A DNA stretch of 64,000 bases from Methanothermobacter sp. (GCA_030055615.1 JASFYN010000001.1:451267-515266); one strand, 5' to 3'; counted from the first letter of the stretch, positions 1 through 8,398 are shown. Notes: a model not told the origin generated them from the sequence alone. Numbers and translations: made by a program.

Positions 1-41
1 ATTTTATCCATCACATACAACTCCCAAGAAGAAAAATCCCA

Positions 42-88
42 ATATGGGGGGTAATACAGAATTAATGTATGTCTTATTCCCCCCATAT
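42..88. terminator. Inverted repeat, possible terminator hairpin
   Basis: A perfect 10-bp inverted repeat (ATATGGGGGG at 42-51, complement at 79-88) flanks a 27-base loop just beyond the 3' end of the minus-strand THUMP reading frame. The G6/C6 arms would form a strong hairpin. A terminator or mRNA 3'-end stabiliser for the bioY operon is the simplest reading. Nothing else is recognisable in bases 1-95. Confidence 0.4.
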
Positions 89-95
89 GAAACAT

Positions 96-1118
96 CTATG
101 CTTTTTTGAGAACTTCATCAGGTTTTAAAATGCTAATGCCAGTGTTTTCCCCAACTACCTCTATTTGCACTATCCACTCTGGATTGTTCTCATCCCTTTT
201 AAGGGTTAGTCTATCAATTAAAAGCTCTGAAAGATCCTCGATTATCTCTTGCGGGGTTTTTATGTACCTTCTGCCCCTGAGGTCGCATATGACTTTGAAT
301 GAATCTCCAGGTTTGGTTTTTTCCTTTGCAAGTGCAAGTGCCTTCTCTAGGATGCTATCTTTTCTTGTTCTGACCACGAGTTCAATGGGCACTACCTTTG
401 ATATTACTGTCGTAGGCGAATTTTCAAGAATCTTCACAGCCTCTTTTGGATCCATTGCAAGATCGATTAAAATTACATTAGGAAACTCACAATCTTTAAT
501 GTTAAGTGGAGATTCATAATCTTGAAGTGCAAGTTCGAGCTCTTCCATCCCTATAAGCTCCTCACCCCCAATTCCGCCTTTCTGGCCACATACAGTTACA
601 AGAAGGTTAAAATATTCTGGAATTTTCATTACTTCACCCCCTACAAGTAAAAGGATGAAATTCACCCTTTTATCTTTTTCACAAAAATTATTGGTGCATA
701 CTAGGTATAATCCTTTTTTTCGGGTGTAAAATTTGCATTTGTTAACCCATTGGCAATTAGCACAAATTTCTTCTAAGGTTTTGAAGTCTATCTTTTTGAT
801 TAGCGAACGCAGTTCATGGTAGTCTCTGGTTTCGTTAACATCAAGGTTTAAGTGTTTGAGTAGTCTCTCATCTTTGGCTTTTAGGTTCTCATCCCCTTCA
901 CATTTATCTTTATTTGGGCACATCCTACAGATTTCATCAACCTCATTTACTACTGTAACTTGGATGCTGGGATCTTCTTTTAGGATTTTTATGATACCCC
1001 TAAGGTTTTCTGTGAATATTCTATTGTATCCATACCCTTGGAAGCCCTCTATACATAGAAGGTGGTGTGCCCTGATCTGAAATCCAGGGCAACTATTTGA
1101 CGTCAACCTCTTCACCAT
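96..1118 (-). CDS. DUF1284 protein joined in frame to a THUMP-like protein; probably two genes
   Basis: The first ~140 residues match the DUF1284 family: an RAHHLLC motif near the N terminus and two Cys clusters (CRMCPNKDKC and CANCQWVNKC) that could bind a metal or Fe-S cluster. From an internal ATG at 629 the frame encodes a 177-residue THUMP-like domain of the RNA-modifying enzyme type. That ATG has a good ribosome-binding site (GGGGGTGA), and the ~25 residues before it look like translated spacer. The two parts share a frame only because of a seven-A run (plus-strand T7 at 714-720). With six A the DUF1284 part would stop at the TAG at 703-701. It overlaps the 3' end of bioY by 26 bases, so it is probably translated from the same transcript. 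Neither part has a known substrate that I can assign. Confidence 0.75.
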   Translation of the reverse strand: MVKRLTSNSCPGFQIRAHHLLCIEGFQGYGYNRIFTENLRGIIKILKEDPSIQVTVVNEVDEICRMCPNKDKCEGDENLKAKDERLLKHLNLDVNETRDYHELRSLIKKIDFKTLEEICANCQWVNKCKFYTRKKGLYLVCTNNFCEKDKRVNFILLLVGGEVMKIPEYFNLLVTVCGQKGGIGGEELIGMEELELALQDYESPLNIKDCEFPNVILIDLAMDPKEAVKILENSPTTVISKVVPIELVVRTRKDSILEKALALAKEKTKPGDSFKVICDLRGRRYIKTPQEIIEDLSELLIDRLTLKRDENNPEWIVQIEVVGENTGISILKPDEVLKKA

Positions 1119-1725
1119 AGGCTTCCTTGGGGGTTATGGCCTTTGTAAGTGCGGATGCACCTGTTATCTTGATAAAGTCTCCTATGATGAATGGTAAAAG
1201 GCCCATAACGAGGAGATCCCATAGGGATGGGATGTACCCCTTTGTTGTGTAAACCCAGAAACCCAAGACAAGGAGTCCAGGCACATAAATGAGTACGAAG
1301 TTTGCAAAAAGCATCAGACCAAACATGGGCATGAAATTCCTCGAACTTACATATTTATCGACGAAGTGGCCCAGGAAGAGTGCTGCTATTATGAAGCCTA
1401 TTAAGTATCCTCCAGTGGCTCCTAGGATGATAGTATAACCACCTTTCATGCCAGCGAACCATGGTATCCCAGCCACGCCAAGTATTACATAGATTAGTTG
1501 ACTGAACCCACCCCAATATCTCCCTAGGAGTATCCCTGAAATTAAAACTGCGAATGTTTGGGCAGTTACAGGTACTGGTGTCCATGGTAGTGGGATTACG
1601 ATCTGGGCCATTAAGCCAGTTAAACAAGCCATGAAGAATGCCATAATAGATTTGTTAACGAAAGATTGGTTGCTTCTCCATTTGAATAACATGTAACGTT
1701 TCTTGTAATAGCTTTCCAGGTTCAC
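1093..1725 (-). CDS. bioY: BioY biotin transporter S component
   Basis: A 210-residue integral membrane protein with about six hydrophobic segments and BioY family features, including GRYWGGFSQLIYVILGVAG (about residues 69-87) and GGYLIGF further on. BioY is the biotin-binding S component of an ECF transporter. No EcfA/EcfT genes lie in the window, so it either works alone or recruits a shared energising module. The start is GTG at 1725, six bases after a GGAGG site; the nearby ATG is followed directly by TGA. Two TGATCA elements lie between its TATA box and the start and are a likely operator. The DUF1284 gene starts inside its 3' end. Confidence 0.9.
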   Translation of the reverse strand: MNLESYYKKRYMLFKWRSNQSFVNKSIMAFFMACLTGLMAQIVIPLPWTPVPVTAQTFAVLISGILLGRYWGGFSQLIYVILGVAGIPWFAGMKGGYTIILGATGGYLIGFIIAALFLGHFVDKYVSSRNFMPMFGLMLFANFVLIYVPGLLVLGFWVYTTKGYIPSLWDLLVMGLLPFIIGDFIKITGASALTKAITPKEAYGEEVDVK

Positions 1726-1747
1726 ATTAAATCCTCCATTGGGGCTG

Positions 1748-1791
1748 GTTGATCAACTATCTGTTTTATGATCAGCTTTTTATAAAAATTT
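1748..1791 (-). promoter_or_regulatory. bioY promoter with paired TGATCA operator
   Basis: Reading the minus strand, a TATA box (TTTATAAAAA, about 1778-1787) is followed by ATGATCA (1768-1774) and the 10-bp palindrome GTTGATCAAC (1748-1757). The expected transcription start, about 25 bases below the TATA box, falls at the palindrome, so a bound repressor would block initiation. A biotin-responsive repressor is inferred from the regulated gene only; no regulator gene lies beside it. Confidence 0.5.
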
Positions 1792-1857
1792 TACCATAGG
1801 CTTCAATAATTTTGGTATTATAGAATATGAAAAAATTCTTATGAATATTTTGGGGGG

Positions 1858-2199
1858 CTATTTTAAGTAGGTTAGTAATTTTTTTATGAGGTTTAGTATT
1901 TTCTCATCTGCTAATCTATAATGTATCCATACGCCCTCTTTTCTCCATTTAAGGATCCCAGCATTCTTAAGTATGTTCAGATGATGAGATATTGTTGGTT
2001 GCGGCCTTTCAAAGGCTTCTATTATTTCACATACACAACGTTCTCCATATTGGAGGAGATATAATATTTTAAGTCTTGTGGGATCAGCTAGAGCTTTTAT
2101 AATGGAAGCTTCTTTTTCGAGTTTTTCATCATCTGGAATTTTTGACAGAACCTTTTTAAGTTCCTTAACTTGTTCATCTGTTGGTCTTTTATGTTTCAT
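1858..2199 (-). CDS. ArsR-family winged-helix metalloregulator
   Basis: A 113-residue ArsR/SmtB regulator. The winged-helix core runs from ALADPTRLKILYLL (about residues 36-49) through the recognition helix (PQPTISHHLNILKNAG). ERCVCEI just before the recognition helix matches the alpha-3 Cys-x-Cys metal(loid) site seen in ArsR-type sensors of As(III)/Sb(III). It lies 9 bases downstream of uspA and is probably cotranscribed with it. An ArsP-like permease operon begins 2 kb upstream on the same strand, and an AT-rich inverted repeat at that operon's promoter is a plausible target. The inducer is inferred from the Cys pair. Confidence 0.88.
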   Translation of the reverse strand: MKHKRPTDEQVKELKKVLSKIPDDEKLEKEASIIKALADPTRLKILYLLQYGERCVCEIIEAFERPQPTISHHLNILKNAGILKWRKEGVWIHYRLADEKILNLIKKLLTYLK

Positions 2200-2208
2200 G
2201 GGATTTCT

Positions 2209-2649
2209 TTATTTTTTTGATCGGACAACAAGTACTGGGACTCGAGCATTTCTCACAATCTTTTCTGACACGCTCCCCAATACGATTCTTTCTAGAGCGT
2301 GTTTACCTGAAAATCCGACAACGATAAGGTCAACGTCCTCGTCTTCGGCTACTTGAAGGATTGCATCCGCAGCCTTTCCTTCAACATTCTTCAAAGTGAA
2401 CTTTATAGGGGACCCTTTTTCTTCTATCATGTCGTTGACGTCTTGTAGGGCTTTTTCCGATTCTTCCTTGAAAAGTTGGATCACTTTACGTGTTAAGTCT
2501 TCAACTGGAAGCTTTTCGAGGGAATATGTTTCAGTTACTGCTAGGACAATTAGATCAGCATTATTCTGTTCGGCAATTTTAATGGCATGCTCTGCCGCGA
2601 TCTTGGAACATTTGGATCCATCTGTGGCCAATAATATTTTCTTGTACAA
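2209..2649 (-). CDS. Universal stress protein, UspA family
   Basis: A 146-residue single-domain universal stress protein. The N-terminal KKILLATDGS strand and the C-terminal nucleotide loop (GFSGKHALERIVLGSVSEKI) carry the G-2x-G-9x-G-S pattern of ATP-binding UspA proteins. The start is TTG at 2649 after GGAG; no in-frame ATG is nearby. It heads a bicistron with the arsR-type gene. A TATA-like ATTATATAA lies at about 2662-2670. The pairing suggests a stress or metal response, but the specific role is unknown. Confidence 0.9.
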   Translation of the reverse strand: MYKKILLATDGSKCSKIAAEHAIKIAEQNNADLIVLAVTETYSLEKLPVEDLTRKVIQLFKEESEKALQDVNDMIEEKGSPIKFTLKNVEGKAADAILQVAEDEDVDLIVVGFSGKHALERIVLGSVSEKIVRNARVPVLVVRSKK

Positions 2650-2783
2650 ATTTTATATCTCCTTATATAATTTTTTTGAGGGGGTTAGTTATACTCATAT
2701 TATTTAGGGGTCAAAACTTGGAATATTATAAGCCTTTCTAGTTCTCATCGGAGCTTAATAGCATTATTCAATTGAAAGCATTT

Positions 2784-2984
2784 TCATATTCTGCCTTTTA
2801 ATTTCTTTTGACAATCGTAGCAGTATTCTGTGTCCCTGTTAGTCCTGAAAACTTTCCCGCACCCTTTACATATTACTTTTTTTAGGGTTGAGGCTTTCTT
2901 TTCGAGTATTCCTGTCATGCATGCGCATCCACCAGTTGTCATGGCTTTGATTTTGGCTTCGAAACCTTTTTCTTCTTTTGCCAT
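2784..2984 (-). CDS. Small Cys-rich zinc-ribbon protein of the permease operon
   Basis: A 66-residue protein with two cysteine motifs: GGCACM near residues 18-23, and a ribbon CKGCGKVF followed by CYDC. The ribbon fits zinc binding; the CxC element could bind a soft metal or metalloid. It is the third gene after the permease and the thioredoxin-like gene (14-base gap) on the minus strand. I know no function. Its position suggests it handles the permease substrate or regulates the system. Confidence 0.7.
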   Translation of the reverse strand: MAKEEKGFEAKIKAMTTGGCACMTGILEKKASTLKKVICKGCGKVFRTNRDTEYCYDCQKKLKGRI

Positions 2985-2998
2985 TGGGGCCTCACCAC

Positions 2999-3229
2999 CT
3001 ATGATAATAGGTTCTTTATCTCCTCTTTGGACGCTACTCTGCCCATAATCTTTATTTTACCATCTATTGCAAGTGCAGGCAGGGCTGTTATACCAGATTC
3101 TAATATTGCATCCATATCCTCTATTTTTTCGATTTTTGCATCTATTCCAAGATCATTTATGGCCTCTTTAACATTTTTCTCGAGCATTTCACAATTTGCG
3201 CATCCTACACCATATATTCTTAGTTTCAT
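2999..3229 (-). CDS. Thioredoxin-like small redox disulfide protein
   Basis: A 76-residue thioredoxin-fold protein of the MTH895 type. The active site GVGCANCEML has the two cysteines at residues 10 and 13, and the cis-Pro region is TALPALAIDG. It is about 30 residues shorter than standard thioredoxin, typical for this archaeal family. It sits 12 bases after the ArsP-like permease gene and before the Cys-rich protein. It probably reduces or passes a thiol-bound substrate to the permease; this is inference from context. Confidence 0.88.
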   Translation of the reverse strand: MKLRIYGVGCANCEMLEKNVKEAINDLGIDAKIEKIEDMDAILESGITALPALAIDGKIKIMGRVASKEEIKNLLS

Positions 3230-3241
3230 ACAATTTTCACC

Positions 3242-4216
3242 TCATCCTATGATGAAATTGAATACATAACCTGTTATTATTATGGAAATTGCGAGTATGC
3301 CTATAAATAGGCCGAGGAGTTTTGGTTTCATAACCTTCCTTAGTATTATCATCTCCGGAAGGGAGAGTGCTGTTATTGACATCATAAGTGCTAGTGCTGT
3401 TCCTGTGGCCATACCTTTCTCTATTAAGGCTGATATTAAAGGTATGGTGCCTGCGGCATTTGAATATAATGGTACTCCTATCAAGACAGCTATTGGGACT
3501 GCTAAGATGCTTTTTTGGCCGGCATATTGTATTAGGAAGTCTTGTGGCACGTATCCATGGATCCATCCGCCTATGGCGATAGCTATGATAATATAAGGTA
3601 TTACTCTTTTTAGAATGTCTTTTGTTTCATTTTTTGCTATTATGTATCTCTCTTTTAATTTAGGATTTGGTGTTTCAACTCCTGGATTTCCAAGTTTCTT
3701 CATCTTCTCAAGTGTCTCGTAAACGTAATCTTCGAGTTGAGTTTCTAGTTTTAATTTTCCTATGATTATTCCACTTATTATGGCTATGATGAGACCAGAT
3801 ATTATGTATATTGTTGTTATTTCCCATCCAACTAAACCTAGTAGGAGTATTACCGCCACTTCGTTTATCATGGGTGAGGATATGAGGAACGAAAATGTTG
3901 CACCAAGGGGTACTCCTGCTTCGACGAATCCTATGAATAATGGTACCGCTGAACATGAACAGAATGGTGTGATTATACCTACAAGGGCCGCTGTTATATT
4001 CCCAGTGTATTCATGTCTTTTTTCCAAGGTTTTCCTAACTTTATGTGGGGGTATATAAGTTCTGATAAATGATATGGTGAATATTAAAATTGTGAGGAGT
4101 ATGCATATTTTTATGGTGTCGTATATGAAGAAGTTTACTGCACTGCCAAGGTGTGATGTTGGTGTAAGTCCCAGGAGCTTATAGGTTATGTAATCAGCGA
4201 GTTCTTGTAATACCAT
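3242..4216 (-). CDS. ArsP-like permease (UPF0718/DUF318)
   Basis: A 324-residue polytopic membrane protein with eight or more hydrophobic helices. The family hallmark PFCSCSAVPLFIGF (about residues 106-119) carries the paired cysteines of this permease class. Members related to ArsP export organoarsenicals; others have unknown substrates. A cytoplasmic segment rich in charged residues divides two helix bundles. It is first in an operon with a CxxC thioredoxin-like protein and a Cys-rich protein, and an ArsR-type regulator is encoded nearby. A metal(loid) or thiol-linked substrate is therefore likely, but the identity is open. Confidence 0.88.
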   Translation of the reverse strand: MVLQELADYITYKLLGLTPTSHLGSAVNFFIYDTIKICILLTILIFTISFIRTYIPPHKVRKTLEKRHEYTGNITAALVGIITPFCSCSAVPLFIGFVEAGVPLGATFSFLISSPMINEVAVILLLGLVGWEITTIYIISGLIIAIISGIIIGKLKLETQLEDYVYETLEKMKKLGNPGVETPNPKLKERYIIAKNETKDILKRVIPYIIIAIAIGGWIHGYVPQDFLIQYAGQKSILAVPIAVLIGVPLYSNAAGTIPLISALIEKGMATGTALALMMSITALSLPEMIILRKVMKPKLLGLFIGILAISIIITGYVFNFIIG

Positions 4217-4230
4217 AAAGCACCTCCACT

Positions 4231-4268
4231 AATATATTTAAATTTATTAATATATTGTCATATATAAA
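4231..4268 (-). promoter_or_regulatory. Permease operon promoter with AATATATT inverted repeat
   Basis: On the minus strand a TATA box (TTTATATATG, about 4259-4268) precedes two copies of the self-complementary octamer AATATATT (4231-4238 and 4249-4256), ten bases apart. The expected transcription start lies inside this region, and GGAGGTG follows before the ATG. AT-rich palindromes of this type are typical ArsR/SmtB operators, so this is the best candidate target for the ArsR protein at 1858-2199. Confidence 0.45.
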
Positions 4269-4328
4269 CTTTGCTCTTCTAAAAAAACCCATGGATTAAT
4301 AAAAGGAATAACAAAGTGTATAGTTTTT

Positions 4329-5219
4329 TTATAATAGTTTGGCCTTGTCATAAAGGTTTTTGAGTGTTCCCATATCTACACTCGTATATATTTGTGTTGT
4401 TGAAAGGTTTGCGTGTCCGAGGAGTTGTTGTATGGCTCTTATGTCAACCCCGTTTTTTAGTAGATGTGTTGCGAATGAATGTCTTAGGATGTGTGGTGTC
4501 ACCTTTTTCTTTATCCCTGCTTTTTTTGCATAATTTTTTATTGTTATCTGGATATAGCGTGCTGTTAGCGGTTTTCCGAATCGATTTAGGAATAAGTATT
4601 CGCTTTTTTGGGTTCTTTCGCTGAGGTACTCTTCGATTAGTTTTTTTGTTTTTTGGTCGAATAGCACTATGCGGTCTTTGTTGCCTTTACCCTTTATGCG
4701 TATGGTCCTATCTTTTAGGTCGATATCATTTACTTTCAGGGATACGAGTTCTGAAACTCTTAATCCTGAAGAATAAAGCAGGGATAATATAACTTTGTCT
4801 CTTGTTCTCGTGAATTTTCGCTGTTTGTTATCAACATCTACTGCTTCTATTAATCTTTTCACTTCATCTTCATTTAATGATTTGGGGAGTGATTTCGCCC
4901 TTTTTGGGGTTTTAACATCCTTTAGGTGGTCCATTTTGTGGAATTCGAAGAATTTTTTAACAACGATAGTTACAAGGTATATGTAATTTTGAGATACATT
5001 TTTCTCCCTTTTCAAGTATCTTATATATTTCTTAAATGATCTTAGAATGTTTTTATCTGAATCTTCTTCAATTAAGAACCTGTGGAAATTGTCTAAAATG
5101 GATTTATAAGTTTTTATGGTGTTTGGGGAATAATTTCTAATTTCTAGGTCGATTAGATAATCTTCTATCATTTCAGGGAAGTCTTTGAGGATATTTTGTG
5201 GGCCACTTGTAGTTTTCAT
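4329..5219 (-). CDS. xerA: Tyrosine recombinase XerA
   Basis: A ~297-residue XerC/D-like recombinase. An N-terminal SAM-like core-binding domain (to about residue 115) is followed by the catalytic domain. The catalytic set is visible: Arg in [10 protein letters not shown], Lys in [10 protein letters not shown]-x-x-R in [10 protein letters not shown], His in [10 protein letters not shown], and the nucleophile Tyr in TQIYTSV. Archaeal XerA resolves chromosome dimers at a dif site. It lacks mobile-element neighbours and follows the dnaG and LonB-like genes on the same strand, so a chromosomal role is favoured. ATG 5219 is preferred, nine bases after AAAGGGG; TTG at 5225 is also possible. Confidence 0.9.
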   Translation of the reverse strand: MKTTSGPQNILKDFPEMIEDYLIDLEIRNYSPNTIKTYKSILDNFHRFLIEEDSDKNILRSFKKYIRYLKREKNVSQNYIYLVTIVVKKFFEFHKMDHLKDVKTPKRAKSLPKSLNEDEVKRLIEAVDVDNKQRKFTRTRDKVILSLLYSSGLRVSELVSLKVNDIDLKDRTIRIKGKGNKDRIVLFDQKTKKLIEEYLSERTQKSEYLFLNRFGKPLTARYIQITIKNYAKKAGIKKKVTPHILRHSFATHLLKNGVDIRAIQQLLGHANLSTTQIYTSVDMGTLKNLYDKAKLL

Positions 5220-5264
5220 ATTCAAGTTCCCCTTTGATCGTCTGTGCGGATCCGGTTTGGAAAA

Positions 5265-6770
5265 TTACATGTAGCTTCGGTCTATGTTTTCATGGTGTCC
5301 TTGGAATTTGTGTATGTGTTGGGAACTTGTGAGATCCTTTTGGAGCGCGTTTTCATAGCTTTTGTATTTTCTTATTATTTGTTCTTCTACTGGGATGGCC
5401 TTTTTTATGGCGGCTTCTACATGTTTGCTTGTTATGTATTCGCTTCCTTCCATTACTGCAAGGTCGCCTGCCATTCTCACCACCCCACCAAGGTCTCTGA
5501 GTCTGAGTGTTAATGAATCTTCCATGTCGTCAATAACCCTTGCACGTTTCCTCGCCTCTTCTATTATGAGTTCGATCGCGTCTACTTTTGCTGGAGGGAT
5601 TTTACCATCTATTTCTATTTCTTGTGCTACGAATTGTGCTAGTTTCGCCCTGTTTTCTGGAGTATCTGGCATTGTCGTGTTCATGAGTATCTCATAGCCC
5701 TCACCTTGTATCCTTGATCTGAGGGGTGGTAATATATATTGTAGGTCTGTGATGTTGCATGCTCCTATAAATATGAAATCGCATGGGACATTTTCAACTC
5801 TAACGGAGCTCCCGGCACTTTGGGGGTTTCTTCCGATGATTGGGAATGTTTTGTCTTGCATTGCAGTTAGTATGTATCTTTGTAGGCTTGCGATGTGGAC
5901 TATTTCATCTATGAATAGGACTCCTTCGTGTGCTTCGTGGATGGCGCCTGGCACCACTCTCTCATAGGGTTGTGATCCAAGGTCTGGGTGCCCCCCATAA
6001 GGGTCGTGTCTAACATCCCCTAGGAGTTCTGTTTCGCTGGCTCCTGTTGCTTGGATGAACGTTTTCCGCTCTAATGGGACTATTACATTTCTTGGCTTTT
6101 CTTCTACCATTTGCCTTCTCTTTTCTAATGCTCTTTGGTCGAGTACTTTTATTTCATCTCCGCCTACTCTTTCGTAGATGACTACTTCCTCTACGCCATT
6201 TATTATCCTTGTTGTTGTAACTCTCTTTTGGGGGACTTTGAGATTGTTTGAATTCATCTCGAACATTCCCAGTAGATCCCCAAGGTGTTTTCGTCTGGCG
6301 TTGATGTGGGCGAATTTTTCCCCTCCACATTTAGGGCATATGCTAGTATATGCGCTGCTGTATTCTCCACAGTGGATGCACTTGAATCCTAGCCTCTCAG
6401 CCACGGCATCTGGAGCGCTTTGAGGGTCTATTAACTCCCCCTCGGCCATTTCCATTTCTAAAAGTTCTTTTTCTATCTCTTTTCGGGTTCTGACTTCTAC
6501 GAATGGTCTTTCGGGTTGTTCTGGGTTGTGTACGACTATTATCTCTTCAGATGGTTTGGGGAGATGACAAGAGATTGCTTGTGCAAGGAGTGATTTACCT
6601 ATGCCCGGGGGGCCGACGAGTAATAGGTTTCTTTTCTGTTTCGCGGCAATTTTAATCATTGGCATTATATTGTCGTGGCCTATGACTCTTTCTAGAGGAT
6701 CTTCTGGTATTTTTATATCATCTGTACTTTCAATATCATCTAGGGTTTCCTTTCGCATGTCAACATACAT
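5265..6770 (-). CDS. LonB-like AAA+ ATPase without protease domain, with zinc-ribbon insert
   Basis: A 501-residue AAA+ protein closest in motif pattern to archaeal LonB: Walker A GPPGIGKS (about 53-60), Walker B GVLFIDEI (about 286-293), sensor GACNITDL, and an Arg-finger region PPLRSRIQGEGYEI. Between Walker A and B is an insert with CIHCGE and CPKCGG, a four-Cys zinc ribbon. The frame ends shortly after the AAA+ lid, so the Ser-Lys protease domain of Lon is absent. No frameshifted protease remnant follows; xerA begins 45 bases later. Ten bases separate it from dnaG, so the two are probably cotranscribed. A chaperone or remodelling role is likely; the target is unknown. Confidence 0.82.
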   Translation of the reverse strand: MYVDMRKETLDDIESTDDIKIPEDPLERVIGHDNIMPMIKIAAKQKRNLLLVGPPGIGKSLLAQAISCHLPKPSEEIIVVHNPEQPERPFVEVRTRKEIEKELLEMEMAEGELIDPQSAPDAVAERLGFKCIHCGEYSSAYTSICPKCGGEKFAHINARRKHLGDLLGMFEMNSNNLKVPQKRVTTTRIINGVEEVVIYERVGGDEIKVLDQRALEKRRQMVEEKPRNVIVPLERKTFIQATGASETELLGDVRHDPYGGHPDLGSQPYERVVPGAIHEAHEGVLFIDEIVHIASLQRYILTAMQDKTFPIIGRNPQSAGSSVRVENVPCDFIFIGACNITDLQYILPPLRSRIQGEGYEILMNTTMPDTPENRAKLAQFVAQEIEIDGKIPPAKVDAIELIIEEARKRARVIDDMEDSLTLRLRDLGGVVRMAGDLAVMEGSEYITSKHVEAAIKKAIPVEEQIIRKYKSYENALQKDLTSSQHIHKFQGHHENIDRSYM

Positions 6771-6780
6771 TTTAAATCCT

Positions 6781-7923
6781 TCAATTATTTGTTATTATTT
6801 TGATGTTTTGGGGTTTTTTCACGACTTCGCCACTTCTTATTGCTACTAGATATTTTATTCCCTTTTCGTATGATATGTCAACTAGACGTTGCGTTACCAC
6901 GCCATCGAATACTATTGCATATGGGTGGTTGTTGACATTTTTTAATTCGTCATAAAGGTTTTCGACTCTAACTTCTTTTAGGATGTTGAGGGCATCATCT
7001 AGGATTTCCGCGTTGCCTGAGCCTTCTAGTTCGTTGAGTATATTTTTTAATAGTACCATTTTGTCTTCTGTTTTTTTGCTTTTCGCTGGCATGCCTAGTT
7101 CGTGGTAGATTTGTTCTACTGGGACTTTGTTTCTGAGGGCGACCATTATCTCGTCTTTTCCAAGTTCTTCTACTTCTTTTCCCTTGGGGGCTCTTGTAAC
7201 ATAGTCGATGTCTGCTACTTGTAGGAGTTCTTTTAGGATGAGTTCTCCGCCCCTGTCACCATCTACGAAGGCTGTTGCTGTTTTTTTGCGGGTGAGTTCT
7301 GCGACGGTTTTGGGTATGTTCACGCCTTCGACTGCGATTGCATTTTTTATGCCATGTTTTAGGAGGTTTAGGACGTCTGATCTTCCTTCCACGACTAGGA
7401 TTGCGTCTGATGTGGCTACGTTGGGGCCTGCTGGCAGTTTTTCCTCACCGTATTCTGTTATTTCATGGACTCTCATGGCCTCTTTCACTTCTTCTATCAT
7501 CTTGATACTTTCTGGTGCCACTTCTTCCATCATGCTGGCATATATTTCCTTTGCACGTTCAACTACTTTTTTTCTTTTCACTGCTCTGACGTCTTCGACC
7601 TTTGTAACTTGTATGTAGGCTTCGCATGGTCCTACTCTGTTTATTGTTTCTAGTGATGCTGCTAGTATGGCTGTTTCGACTCTGTCTAGGCTTGATGGTA
7701 TTACTATTTCTCCTTTTGATTTACCGCCTCTTGATGTTATGTTGACTTTAATTCTTCCTATTCTTCCTGTTTTTTGCAGTTCTCTAAGGTCTAGGTCGTT
7801 GCTTAGTAATCCTTCTGTTTGTCCGAATATCGCACCTACTACATCTGGTTTTTCAACAATCCCGTTAGCGTTAATTTGAGCGTGAATAAGATATTTAGTT
7901 GTGCTTATTTCCTCTTTTCCCAT
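6781..7923 (-). CDS. dnaG: Archaeal DnaG (Toprim primase-like, exosome-associated)
   Basis: A 380-residue archaeal DnaG. The N terminus (TTKYLIHAQINANGIVEKPD) is characteristic. The Toprim domain carries the catalytic Glu in ILVVEGRSDV and the DxD in AFVDGDRGGE. Archaeal DnaG is known both as an RNA exosome subunit binding Csl4 and as a protein with weak primase activity. GGGGGATT precedes the ATG. Its neighbours are a small Toprim protein upstream (28-base gap) and the LonB-like ATPase downstream (10-base gap). Confidence 0.95.
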   Translation of the reverse strand: MGKEEISTTKYLIHAQINANGIVEKPDVVGAIFGQTEGLLSNDLDLRELQKTGRIGRIKVNITSRGGKSKGEIVIPSSLDRVETAILAASLETINRVGPCEAYIQVTKVEDVRAVKRKKVVERAKEIYASMMEEVAPESIKMIEEVKEAMRVHEITEYGEEKLPAGPNVATSDAILVVEGRSDVLNLLKHGIKNAIAVEGVNIPKTVAELTRKKTATAFVDGDRGGELILKELLQVADIDYVTRAPKGKEVEELGKDEIMVALRNKVPVEQIYHELGMPAKSKKTEDKMVLLKNILNELEGSGNAEILDDALNILKEVRVENLYDELKNVNNHPYAIVFDGVVTQRLVDISYEKGIKYLVAIRSGEVVKKPQNIKIITNN

Positions 7924-7951
7924 AATAATCCCCCTATGAGTTTATTAGTGG

Positions 7952-8398
7952 TTAGAAGATGGAGGTTTGGAAAGGGTATGGGGAGATCTCCATCTCTAGT
8001 CTTTGTATGTATTTGGGAAGACTTTGTATGTCTTTTATGTATTTTCTTGTCATCCCCATTATCCTTTTGCGAATCTGTAAATTCGGGTAACAGCCTAGGC
8101 TCTCTAATTCTCTCCGGAGTCTCTTCGCCAGTTGGTTACCCTTCCTATCAAAATCCGTGAGAATTATCACCATTGATGATGATCTGGCAACTGAATCAGC
8201 AATTTCGGATAAATTTGATGATGACCCTGAAACTTTTACGAATTTTCCATGGATTCCAAGTTCTTGAAGAGCTTCTTCATCTCTTTTCCCTTCTATCAGA
8301 ATTGGTATCCCTTGTTCACTGCAATATCGAAGTTCCTCTAGTTCTTCGTTCAAGCGCTGTAATCTTCCCAGTGTCATGTTAAAACCTTTAATAACCAT
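7952..8398 (-). CDS. Small Toprim-domain protein (UPF0292-like)
   Basis: A protein of up to 148 residues that is almost entirely one Toprim fold: [17 protein letters not shown] supplies the Glu and [10 protein letters not shown] the DxD. Stand-alone Toprim proteins resemble the RNase M5 and OLD/primase catalytic core, so nucleotidyl transfer or nucleolytic activity is plausible but unproven. Two starts compete: ATG 8398, with a TATA box (TTTATATATT) close enough to make it leaderless, or ATG 8377, which has AAAGG eight bases upstream and begins MTLGRLQRL. It is followed by dnaG, giving two adjacent Toprim genes. Confidence 0.82.
   Translation of the reverse strand: MVIKGFNMTLGRLQRLNEELEELRYCSEQGIPILIEGKRDEEALQELGIHGKFVKVSGSSSNLSEIADSVARSSSMVIILTDFDRKGNQLAKRLRRELESLGCYPNLQIRKRIMGMTRKYIKDIQSLPKYIQRLEMEISPYPFQTSIF

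Noticed and set aside
1726-1857. Biotin riboswitch before bioY
   Set aside because: The leader is too short for an RNA switch; the palindromes look like protein-binding DNA sites.
4329-5219. Integrase of a mobile element
   Set aside because: Full XerA motif set, no att repeats, cargo or tRNA target nearby, and core replication genes as neighbours; a chromosomal XerA fits better.
5265-6770. Magnesium chelatase subunit
   Set aside because: The AAA+ motifs match archaeal LonB more closely, and the zinc-ribbon insert and absence of chelatase partners argue against it.
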